NCBI RefSeq assembly: GCF_037975245.1
Contig: NC_092565.1
Coordinates: 15,467,499 to 15,531,498 of the forward strand
Direction of reading: 5' to 3'
Length of the DNA stretch: 64,000 nucleotides
From: Apostichopus japonicus
Taxonomy: Eukaryota > Echinodermata > Holothuroidea > Aspidochirotida > Stichopodidae
Made by a program: the position numbers and the translations under genes. Positions 13,701 to 24,329 of this stretch are shown here, one piece after another. Under the pieces are notes generated by a model. The model was given only the letters and a program-made list of their open reading frames with translations. It was not told the origin of the DNA and searched no databases. The stretch's first letter is position 1; every line of letters starts with the position of its first letter.

Positions 13701-14130
13701 TTAAAACCAACCTTTTAACTTTCTAATAATGTTAAAGAATTCGGGAAGTACATGTCAATCAACACGCTCTGTCATGTTTTAGCGAGACAGGCTTCATGAT
13801 GTAGTATAGATACAAATAATTAATGTATCCGTGGACAAGTATAGGAAATAAGTATAACAAAAACACAACTGAAGAAATATACAATATGTTCTGTTTTCGG
13901 CGATTTGCATGACGGGAAAAATTTTCTTACGAATACCAACTGCTGTATCGGAATTTTATTAGCAACGCTTTCATCTTGAACTGCGTAAAAATCAAATCAA
14001 ATCAAACGTTTTTTATGCTAATTTCACAAGAAGTTTTGTTTCTTCCCCCATCTGAACTTCTTTGGACAGAGAAGCCACAAAGTAGGCTACACGTTGGTCA
14101 TATAGCTCTAACCCGCACAGTCGCTTCCCT
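10740..14130. other. Intergenic, no gene seen
   Basis: No recognisable protein or RNA gene. Contains a 19-base poly-C run (11370-11388), poly-G runs at 12087-12101, about 12681 and 13507-13517, and a perfect 16-bp palindrome built on ATGCATGCAT at 11028-11043. Confidence 0.6.
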
Positions 14131-14136
14131 TCAAAT

Positions 14137-14171
14137 CCGGAAGTCTATGACTAGAAGGCCGCCATTTCCGG
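14137..14171. promoter_or_regulatory. Candidate promoter motifs: ETS and YY1-like sites
   Basis: CCGGAAGT (14137-14144), an ETS/GABP consensus, is followed by GCCGCCATTTCCGG (14158-14171), which combines a YY1-like GCCGCCAT with a second inverted ETS core. Such pairs are typical of housekeeping promoters without a TATA box. A perfect CRE follows at 14433-14440. Confidence 0.3.
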
Positions 14172-14251
14172 TCGCTTATGTCATCGAACCAGTCAGTATA
14201 CACAAATTTGTGTTTATCAGGTTGACAAAATTTTGTGAAAATGAAAGGGAA

Positions 14252-14395
14252 ATGAACCAAAGGCTCTTCAATAACATATTCTGTACTTTGGGACCAATTA
14301 TTGGAATAGGATATTTTGCAGCCAGTTTGTGGCTTGGCTTTCAAACATGTCAGCTTTCTTCGTTTCCGCTTTGTCGTAAGGAGGGGATTTTGTAA
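14252..14395 (+). CDS. Unidentified short frame, possible membrane protein or first exon
   Basis: From the ATG at 14252 a 47-codon frame begins MNQRLFNNIFCTLG and contains one strongly hydrophobic stretch (about residues 13-30, GPIIGIGYFAASLWLG), suitable for a single membrane segment. A donor-like GTAAGG at 14376 would end an exon of 124 nt; read on, the frame stops at 14395. It begins about 80 bp after the ETS/YY1 motif pair. I recognise no family, and the frame may be chance. Confidence 0.15.
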   Translation: MNQRLFNNIFCTLGPIIGIGYFAASLWLGFQTCQLSSFPLCRKEGIL

Positions 14396-14432
14396 TTGCG
14401 CAACCCACAGAGCTAAACCCCAAGCAAATACC

Positions 14433-14440
14433 TGACGTCA
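14433..14440. promoter_or_regulatory. Perfect CRE (TGACGTCA)
   Basis: Fifth full CRE palindrome of the first 15 kb, about 300 bp from the ETS/YY1 pair. Function is inferred from the consensus only. Confidence 0.35.
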
Positions 14441-17264
14441 CCACTTCCAGAGAAGTTATAACTTTCTGTTTACAAGCAATCACGAGGCAAATTTTCGCAT
14501 AGGATATTTTAATATCTGTAGAACTGTACATAGAGCTCTCTGCAAGCAACGATATACGTCGCTGTTATTGGCTGCATTCTATTCTCAAATGATTCCTCAC
14601 TAAATAGTCCAGAAACTTCATAACGTATACATCAGTCAACATGCCTGACGAGAGGGGGGGGGGGGGGGATCAGGTAATGCAGCCAGTCGATTTGGGGCCC
14701 CGAAATATGAACGTTCAGGGAAAACATGGGAAACATCGGAGTACAAAAAGCGTGGCCCGGTTACGTCAATGGCCCTGTGGCCCAACTTGGCTCTCGAGGC
14801 ATCTGTCATTCGATATCAGTATACACGATACATTATATGCTATTAGAACCGCACTCATTGTACATCGAATTAGCGATAGTGATAGGAGGATGACAGGTGT
14901 CTATACGGTCTCTCATAATTCACGAGAATAGAAGAATATGTCACTTGAACACGATGCCATATAACTTGTCTTGACAAAATACAGTGGTGACTTTTATGTA
15001 CATATATGTCAAGTCAAGCAAAATCACATACCATATACAACTGTAAAAGTTCCTGTAAATTCACTTAGTGTTCTTATTACTTGGTCTATACGGACACCAA
15101 ATGAACAACATTGTCATAATCACTCTAATTGCCATTAGAAATTATGAACATAGCTTCAATTCCCATCAAAATCCATCATAGATGGACCATTTTACAAGTC
15201 TTTTGTTATATATTAATAAAAATGTTATACAAAATAGTGACTGCTTAATTTTCTGTTATGTTATTTGTTTTTACCGCCTTCGTTTCAAGGACACTGAAAA
15301 CGGTTTTGTGGCCTCGGGCGATTTTTAAACATGTTATTGTCTTCTTGGAAAAGAGGAACATCGAATTATTATTCAAACGATACATGTGGATTTGTCATTA
15401 GAGGTTAATTTATTAAGGCCTAAAATAAACACTTTTGATGAGCGCAACACTCCACGTCATAGTTTGCGCATATTTAATTCATGAGTAAGTTTCCAGATAT
15501 ATCAAAAACTTCAAATGTGTATATCTTGGGAACGGAAACAGCTTTTCGAAAAAAAATTCAACAGATTTTGAATGAGATTATCACACACAAGAAATGTACT
15601 GAATATTGGAATATATGTGTCCGTAGTACTTTAAAGCAAATAATCATTTTGTCAAGTTGAGCATTTTTGGGTGGACACATTACATCATATATTCAGTAAA
15701 GGGTTAGTATAAAATTAACCACTCGGGCTGTATAGTTGCTGGGACCATAAACTCAGGAACGGTGTAACCCAGTTTGAAGCGAGGAGAGTTAGGGAGGAGG
15801 AGGGTTGGGGGGGGGGGGGGTTGCGCTGGAACCAAAATGCAATGGGTAGAATGGAGTCATATATACGTCATATTTACGGTAGTCTTTTTGCATATCGATT
15901 GGGTTTCTATAGTTTTTACAATGCAGTGTTGTGGTATTTCGGTAGCTATATATACATAGAAAACTCGTTCTATATATAACTCAAAAGTTACTTATTTACA
16001 CGTGATTGGATACTCCTTACCTGCTTATAGAACTGTACAAAGCACTAACTGTATAAGACCTTCAATGTGGTTTTAGCTGTTCTTTGTCTTTTCATCACGT
16101 ACACATGGTTGCCCGTGAAACAGTATTGCAATACTATTTTTCTTGTCATTTCAAAGCTGTGAAGTTTTTAGTCTATTCTCATGTTTATTGGTGTGATTTT
16201 GATGGACAAAAGTGACAGATTCATTTTTTTCTGCTTATTATGATGACTTCGATTTGACTCGTGATTATCGCACCACCAGATTGTGACAAATTTCATAGCT
16301 TTATCTGCACGAGCCACCCAATCTACACAATGATGTACCGTATAAGTCTCTCCTAAGTTCTGGTTTACCGCGTTACCGGATGCGGTAAAAATATTGTCGG
16401 CCAAATTCGTCAGTTTCGATGGTGTTAATGGTCACTACTTGGTCAAACTTGTCACAAACAAAAATCGTAAGGGCTACTTGCTGACTTAAAGGTTTTTTTA
16501 TTTCTAGCATGTCATAGCATGAATACGAAATTGTCTAATATGCTAGAAAAGGCCAACTTGGTCTACTAAGTATATAGATCAATCCTTGACCTCTTGTTGT
16601 GGCCTCTTCAGTAATGCTTGACTAATCTAGATGTATAGGAATTTCCCTTGCTTTTCTCCTGATGGGGCAATTGGAATTTGCACAACAGATTAGAGCAAAC
16701 CTTACTTTTGCTGACGTTTGTTTTTTAATTTTATGTGAATCGCCTCTCTCTCTCTCTTTCCGTGCTCTCTGTGTCTGTTTTTTCTTCTTTTATTTTGCTA
16801 TGTTTTTGTTACTGTAAATAGCAATATTAGTCAGAACCAGCCTGATGGTAGAATTTTTTTTTTTTTTTCAAGTAAATGACAATTTTAGCTTAAAATATGT
16901 TAGCCCGCAGGCCTCTGTTATTTATTTTTAGTATAAGCTTTATATGGACCTATATGTGTCAAGTGTTTCGGTAACAAAGGACGTATATTATGTTCCTTTA
17001 AGAATTAAGTCTGTATCACTGAAAGGGATAAAAATAGACAATTCGCTTAAAAGAAATATGTAAAACCGTTCAGTGATCAAGTACGCTCAAATTCCCACGT
17101 TTATGTGAATTGAAATTTTGACCATTTCTTCCGTTATCGGTATAATTACATCGTGCATTGCTATAGAAAGTTACAAAATAATTTCCGCCAATACCTCTGT
17201 CGGTCGATCTGTCGATCGGTGTAGTATCAGGCGACATCCGACTCCCGGATATATAACTTTCAGT
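14441..17264. other. Intergenic, no gene seen
   Basis: Only low-complexity marks are visible: poly-G at 14654-14668 and 15807-15820, and a poly-T run near 16856. Confidence 0.6.
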
Positions 17265-17278
17265 CAAGACTATACGGA

Positions 17279-17534
17279 ATAAAAATCAAATAAAACTGAC
17301 TGTTATCAAACTGCTTATCCACTATAGAGAGCCTGTGTAGGAGAATGTGTAAAAGAAAGTTGGCCCGACGTTTCGATCCAAGCAGGATCTTCTTCAAACA
17401 CAATGTGTTCAGCATGCTCATTAACCTGTCTGTATTCTGTGTGTGTTTTTGTCCCTTCTGTTACTGTTACTTGTCATTTAGCCTTTGAAGAAGATCCTGT
17501 TAGGATCGAAACGTCAGGCCAACTTACTTTTACA
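17279..17534. mobile_element. Penelope-like remnant with two inverted hammerhead-like motifs
   Basis: A 256-bp segment is bounded by the 14-bp direct repeat CAAGACTATACGGA (17265-17278 and 17535-17548), a likely target-site duplication. Inside, two copies of a roughly 55-nt sequence face each other: minus strand at 17344-17399, plus strand at 17483-17536. Each reads TTGAAGA, then a GATCC/GGATC stem, then GAAACGTC, then GGCCAACTT. This TGAAGA-stem-GAAAC layout is that of the minimal hammerhead ribozymes carried by Penelope-like retroelement terminal repeats. The first core base is T where an active hammerhead has C. No reverse transcriptase frame remains, so this is a terminal-repeat fragment. 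Confidence 0.6.
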
Positions 17535-17548
17535 CAAGACTATACGGA

Positions 17549-20433
17549 GGCAGGAACGGTAAATGGAGAATCGCTGGACAGTAGTACAAAAAATGTATCC
17601 AATTTATTGAGGACCGATGGAGGGACGCGGGAAACAATAACACCTTCCTCCGCACTTGTGGGTTACAGTAATAAAACTTTGAGGATTATATACAAGTCCC
17701 AATAAAGCGAAAATGATAATTCTATGGTAAGGATGTTTTCAAGGGACATGTACGTGTATATCCTTACATGATGTGTGGGTGGGTGTATTTGTCTATTTAG
17801 GAAGAATTGACATAATCCTTCACGAAAATTAAATCCAGATAGTCAGAAACAAACTTGCTAAAATGAAAGTTTGAGGGACGTTCTTCTCACTATTGAGTCA
17901 TACGCTGATGGGGCGGACGTCTCCAAAATACTACTAATCTACTAATCTTACTAGTCTTGATCATCTATTAAGGTCGTTTGTGGTGTCAAAACAGGACAAG
18001 AATTCATATATTCGTACTCTCGGATAAATCTTTTAGCACTCCTATGAATGGCAAAGGTTATTTGATGGATGTAGGAATTCCCGATTGGATGTTTTTGCCA
18101 GGACACAGACATTTATTTTTTGGGGAACTGATCCTCATGTTTTCTCCCTTGAATTTGTAACGTGATAGAAATGTAGTGCCTATTAGGAAGCTCCCAAATA
18201 TTACAGAGGAGGGTGCCGAAAGCCGGCGTGGTTTATAGAACCATTTTCCCATAAGAATTTCATGTTTTTGGTCCCGAACATGATTTAAGCAGATAAGGTT
18301 AGCAGAATCGGATTAACGTTAGGATTTTCTGACAATTGAAGTTCATATACCAAAAGGCTATCTTTTCGCAACCTATAAATGACATGAACACACAATTTGG
18401 TGTAGGCCTACTATTGTAGTGTAATTTGGGAGTTATTTAAAGGAAAATTGAAACCATTCACATTCATTATATCTTTTAAAGTTAATCGTTGTACTCTTTT
18501 GTTTCTAACATGACATCAATATTAACATATTGTTCAGATAAATAAATATACGAAAGAGTTATTTTCCCTCGGATATCTATCTATCGATGCAAATATAGAC
18601 CGGATTAAACCAGAAAGACACGAGAAGAGTCGACATTGTTGAAGGTAAAATATAACTGTGTACCTACTCTGCCCAATATGTCTTGTTCGGCGTTCCTTGC
18701 CGTAATACACACGTTGGAGCCAAATTTATCCGTGGCGTAATGGAACTGTAAACACACTACACGGATCATAACAATTCCGTATTGCCTCCTTAGACTTGAC
18801 CTTTAAAACCTTAGGATCGTAACAATTCCGTATTGCCTCCTTAGACTTGACCTTTAAAACCTTACGAACTTCCGTGTCAAATTTTATATGTGAAGATACA
18901 TTACCAATAGAAACGAGCAAAATATCATTGGAATGTTGAGATTGATACGTAAGTAATACGTCACAAAAACAAAATTAAGTGATAAAATCTCAGCGGGGTT
19001 TTGTGTAAAAAATTCTTCTGAGAGAACTTTTATCGAACGCCAATGTGGCAGAAATTTAACTAGGTTAGGAACATACCAGTTGTATACGTCTGTGTAGGTT
19101 GTTTCAATGCATTACAAGACATTGATACAGTGCGTGACTATTGGTTGTTTTAATAAAACAAACTATAATATTATATTATCCATATCAAAGTAGCTTTTCA
19201 CTATTTTATTCTATTTTTTTTATTTTTAGCATATATGAGTTAAGTTTAACGGCAAGTCATGAATTTCAAACACATAGTTTTGAAGTATTTTAATGTTTAT
19301 CATTATTATTATTATTATTTTTCTTCGGGATTAATGTATAAATCATGTCTTCTGAATATCTATATGTTGAGGATCGTTTTTTATTCAAAATTACTTGTTC
19401 ATTAAGGCTCTCTGATGATAAAATCTAAGAGGGCGTCTACGTTTGATAACTGACTATATGTTGTTCACCAAAAGAGAAAGTGCTTTCTTTGGATATATTT
19501 AACTGCGTAGGATAAGTTATATACTATTTCTGCCTCTAGTCGGGGTGCAAACTAGAACTGTCATCATTCAGTTATAACTGATGACAAATTCATCATACTT
19601 GTCGGCAGATACTACCCCCTTTGTATTTCTAGCATGCATGCAAGTTGAAATTTAAATATTGACGATTTGTACATCATTTGCCATTGCAAAATACATTTCT
19701 TATATCACTTGATACATGATAATAGCACGAAAAAAATCAATACGTTATTATATCGCGGTGTGTTACAATACCTTCACATCAAATGGTGTGCAACCAATGG
19801 CAAGTTCAATTATAAGAAAGAGAGTATAAAATTTTTTTTTTTTAAATATTAAAATTGCCGTCGATCCTGAGGACTCGCATACTTTTCCCTGGACAGAATC
19901 CCTCGAGTCCTAGACAAACAACCCATCCTTCCATAAACATATGTGATTGTTTGAGGCTCATGGCTGCCATTTTCACTCATTGAATTCGACAAAGGTACAC
20001 CTTCAACTTGTGGCAGTGCTGGGGAGGCGTAGGGGGTGGGGGGTTGGGGCCGTTGGGCTAAATGCTTAAATAGTTCCAAGAGACCTGTTTACATCCGAAG
20101 AGTGGATGATTGCACATTTTCGTGCCTTAAAGCTCGCACGCCTACAAGGTGTAGATATAGTATCCAAACTTATATTAGTTTGAACTTAAATGTTACAACA
20201 GTGTCATACGAAAGAATGGAACTGTTAGGGGCTGATGTCTGCTGCTGGAGCACGGAGAAAGATGGGGAAGGGGAAGGGATTGCTTGAGACAGATCCATTG
20301 TATACGAAATGGGGAAGATATAACACCACTCACTGACTTCCCTCTTTTCCCCATCCTTTAACTATAGTATGCATGGTTATTGGTAAATTAATATGTGAAT
20401 GAAATTGGATATTGTTTGGAGGCGTATAAAGTC
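17549..20433. other. Intergenic, no gene seen
   Basis: No convincing exon. Apart from a 51-bp tandem duplication (18763-18864), short ATT-rich tracts and a TAGGCCTA at 18403, nothing stands out. Confidence 0.55.
18763..18864. repeat. 51-bp perfect-period tandem duplication
   Basis: Two units (18763-18813 and 18814-18864) begin with GGATC and differ at only about two bases. The period is a multiple of three, and on the minus strand it repeats 17 residues (VLKVKSKEAIRNCYDPK) in a frame open from 18920 to 18726. I recognise no protein family, so coding status is doubtful. Confidence 0.9.
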
Positions 20434-20770
20434 ATATATCAACCGGAGAAAATTCCTCTAAGAAAAAAAAAATCCCGAATATTCTGAAGCGGAGGAGAAC
20501 GTATTGTGTTTTCACAGGGATAGTCTGAGACCTGAAAACCGTTGAATTGTTTTCTATACCAATTCTTGTAAATGTGTGGGTTGAGTGTGAGTATAAAGGT
20601 CGGATATCAACCGAAGACAATTCCTATGCATGAGACTACAAATACCGCGAATTACTTCCAAGCGGAGGAGAACGCATTGTTTCATGGGGATAGTCTCCGC
20701 ACAACTGGAAACTTTTTTCTTTTTTTTTCCTAACCAATTCGTGTAGTATACGGTAAAGTGCGTGTGTGTG
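20434..20770. repeat. Diverged tandem duplication, about 170 bp per unit
   Basis: Matching landmarks recur at 168-173 bp: ATATCAACCG near 20436 and 20604, AAGCGGAGGAGAACG near 20487 and 20660, GGGATAGTCT, and CCAATTC. The two units differ by many substitutions and small indels, so the duplication is old. Confidence 0.8.
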
Positions 20771-22988
20771 AGGGAGTGTTTGTTTGTTGTTTTGTTTTGT
20801 TTTGTTTCCTTTTCTCATATAACATATACAAATAAATCAGTATTTACAATGGAATGACTATATATATATATCACAATCTGTGGATTATAAAGCATAGCCA
20901 ATTAGTTTATAAACAAATGACATTTTCCCATTTTTCTTTTCGATATTCGTGAAGGATTCAGAGATATATATATATATATAAGATAGTGTTTCCATTGGTG
21001 GTTGCTAACGGGTTGAAAATGAAGCCTTTCCTTAATCCCGGAAGCTTGTTTCTTGTTCCCACTCATTTGACCGTTGCTTCCTCCAGCTGCCTGTTTCCGT
21101 CTTAAAGGGATTCAGTTACCAAGTGGGCGATCATTTTCAGATGGAATTTTTTTATATTCAAGTTTAATCAGATGATCTTATATACGAGTCCTACAATATA
21201 ACTATTTATGTTTATTATAAGGGTGTATCGTTGCTAAGTAATATTATCTTTGAATCCCTGCATGCAGGTCCTGAACGTAACAATTCATTTCATGAAGCAA
21301 AATGATCTGTCATAGAAAGGCTTAAACTGTAAGTAGGTTATTATCGAACTTCACGTCGATATCACATGTCAATATTGTTATCATCTCTATAGAGTTTAGA
21401 TTAAATCTATTATATGTCGCAATCGTGTGGTATTTAGAAATGACCTCAAACCACATTCACTATGTCTTGTTGAATTAATCAAAATAAGCTTGTTGCATTT
21501 TGTATATACTTTAACTTCTCCGCCATGGCATACACTTGAATATATACTGAATGTCTAAACTGGTTGTTTGTTTGTTCACACAAAATGTTAAAAACGGATA
21601 GTACAGATGAAAATATATTCTAATCATTCTGGTGATAATATGCTTTTTATTTCTAGATGTTCCGTTTTCGAGATAGCAACATTGAACTTAACATGTTTTG
21701 TGCCAAAAGAGGACCTAATGTAAACAGGTCTGCTGATGTCATAGATGTACAAGGACAAATACATTTTTCTTTAAAATGTATTAGTGGCGTACCTGATAGT
21801 TGGCACCCGGGGGACCCTTCGTTTATCACCCCATGCATGCAGGGGATGCCGTCCTGGGGGAGGGGTCTAAGGGAGAAATGTTTGTCAATGTACCGTAAGG
21901 TTGCTTAGATGCAAACTGGGTTCATCTTGGCAAAAACTTTGAACAGATTTGATGTCTAGGAATTCTCATTCTTTAGTGAGTGTTTTTTTTTAGTACCCCG
22001 CTTAGTATACTTCACTGGAATGTATATCTAACTTCTTCTTCTTCTTCTTCTTTGTCTTCTTCTTCTTATATTGGGATGCATTAACATATGAATACACTAC
22101 GGTACTAAAGGAAAGTGGGAATGATACCAAATAAATGGTCAAAACAATAAAGTGATAACAAATAATGAAGAGCCAAAATACGTTGCTCTCAGTGTGCAAT
22201 TATTGAGTCACACCTGCTTGCTTCAATTTCACTTATGGTACAAGATCTCAACTGTTATCAACATCTCGAAAGCTGGATCTATAAGATTTCATACGAATTT
22301 CACCGGGGTGCTATAGTATTTATATGTTCTTCTTCCATTTTTCAAAACTAAAGCTACACATACATGGACTATCTTTTCAGCACCTCAAGAATGAGACCTA
22401 CAACATAGACGAAGCAATTATATATGACAAACTATAATTTTATATAAGATTCGTAATTGTAAGCAAGTCGGTATTGCTGGCCAACCTATATCATGCTGAC
22501 GATTGCTATAAATTTCCAAAGCTATTTCTAGAGGTTCAGAAACTTCCAACTTATCATTCTGTCCATACATTGAGGTGTGTAGTAAAGTATTTCATATCTC
22601 AGCGGAGGGAGGTGATTTAAGGATATCGGTGTAGAAGTTTTTATGTGCTTACTATACTATTCCATTGGAAAGTAAAATGTAGGTACATGTACTACATGTT
22701 GAACCAATGTCACAGTCTTCTTTTCGTTATCCGCAACGCTGTTTGTAACGCTACATTTCCTTTCATTGCATTCATAAAATCAAGTTGATAATATGCGTAC
22801 AAAGAATAAGAAATATAACAACATATATTCGTATAATTATTAGCGTAAATATGTACGTAATAGTTAGTCAAAACTAATCATTAAAGATTCAAGTTCATCT
22901 GTTTGAATAAACATTGCAGCACTGTGATCAAACCTTATAAAGTGTTCCACAACGAAAGGGAATCCAATTGTCCATAAAAAAAAGACAC
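20771..22988. other. Intergenic, no gene seen
   Basis: No gene recognised. Contains short TA microsatellites (near 20860 and 20965) and a CTT-rich tract at 22032-22067. Confidence 0.55.
22032..22067. repeat. (CTT)n microsatellite
   Basis: About eleven CTT units interrupted once by a TTTGT block. Confidence 0.9.
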
Positions 22989-22994
22989 AAAAAA
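22989..22994 (-). terminator. RNA polymerase III terminator of tRNA-Asp
   Basis: On the transcribed strand a run of six T starts 9 nt past the tRNA 3' end; a second run of eight (22976-22983) follows. Oligo-T is the standard Pol III stop. Confidence 0.8.
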
Positions 22995-23002
22995 TACTTG
23001 CT

Positions 23003-23074
23003 CTCCCCAGCGGGGAATCGAACCCCGGTCTTCCGCGTGACAGGCGGAGATACTCTCCACTATACTACTGAGGA
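23003..23074 (-). tRNA. tRNA-Asp (anticodon GTC)
   Basis: A 72-nt cloverleaf folds without a gap. The acceptor stem is TCCTCAG with CTGGGGA (one G-T pair), followed by discriminator G. The D arm contains the A-box TAGTATAGTGG. The anticodon stem TCCGC/GCGGA encloses the loop CTGTCAC, with anticodon GTC for aspartate. The T arm CGGGG/CCCCG encloses TTCGATT and supplies the B-box. No intron and no encoded CCA, as expected for a eukaryotic nuclear gene. Oligo-T follows 9 nt downstream. The intact stems and internal promoter suggest a working gene rather than a SINE head. Confidence 0.96.
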
Positions 23075-23079
23075 TTGGT

Positions 23080-24321
23080 GAGAAAATGTGTTGTCAATAT
23101 AATATATATACTTTATTTGCTCATAACGACATCGTGTTTGCGTATTTGTTTGCTTTAGTTGTATTTAATTATGTTCTTAGTCAACACATTGGTACTTAGT
23201 ACACCAATGTTGGGGTGCTATATGATTTCGCATGTATTTCACACACAAATGACATCCGGAAGTTACTTTCCATGCATTGTGTATCTATCTTCGATTCGGT
23301 GAACTTCAACTCGCTCACTGTTACGTCAGTAACGTGAGTCTTGTTGTGTTCGGACCTAAGAGTTGTGGACAGCATATACAAACTATAATAAGGGTAGGAA
23401 ATGGGGGTAGGTCTATATTTTATTCGAGGGTATCAGTTAAGGAAGTGGAAAGAAGGATGAGGAAGGGCATTACCTCTCTATCAGCTAAAGGGTCGTACTG
23501 TAGAACATATATCGCGAATGATTAGCCCGTAAACCAATCCTAAGCTCAACAACAAAAGTTCGGCGGATATCTTGAATCCGTAACCGGCCTTTATTGAAGT
23601 TATATAAATATATATAGCCCAGAATCAGGCTTTAAATAGCAGTTATGACGGTGAGCACACTAATAAGTCGTAACATGTAGCAGAAAACTGCTACTCTCAC
23701 TGGAAAATGCTACTCGATCTGGTACAGGACGCCTCATTCATTGCTGCTTGACGGTAACAAATCTAAAGGGATTCGCATTATCATGAAGTGTTCATGAATA
23801 GCACCGGCTATATACATAAAATTAGCAGCCCATGTACAGGTTAACTAGTGTCGTATTACAATTAAGTAATCGTTCCATTGACTTACACACTAAACTCGTC
23901 ACTTTCAAGGCCCGCTAAAGCATATAGAGAAGTTTTCAACTTTCATATCCCACCCACCCCATGATGAGCTGAAGTATTGGCCAGTCAGTGGCACTTGCAA
24001 ATTTCCATAGCATGACCTTTAGAATTTGAGCTAGAAGAGGAGCAAGTTTAGCATATTGAAACCCTACGTTTCCATCTATATCGGCGGATACATTCTTTAA
24101 ATCATGGCCCTGCATGGGTGATACGTTTCTAGTTACTGTGGATTGAGAGTTCCCGGTCAGTTTTAATTCCATGTCCGTCTACTCGCTCAGAGTAATATCC
24201 ACATCACATTAATTTTTAAATTGATATAGGCCTATCACCTTCAATTCTCTTTATTTTCACACTATCTATAGGGCCTACTTTGACTTATGCTGTAATCGTA
24301 CCTACATTACTGTAATTGCGG
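23080..24321. other. Intergenic, no gene seen
   Basis: No exon or RNA gene recognised between the tRNA gene and the hAT-like element. Confidence 0.55.
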
Positions 24322-24329
24322 CATGGTAC

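Noticed and set aside
13976-14251. N-terminal extension of the 14252 frame to 139 codons
   Set aside because: Begins at TTG and runs through the promoter-like ETS/YY1 motifs; the ATG at 14252 is the only reasonable start.
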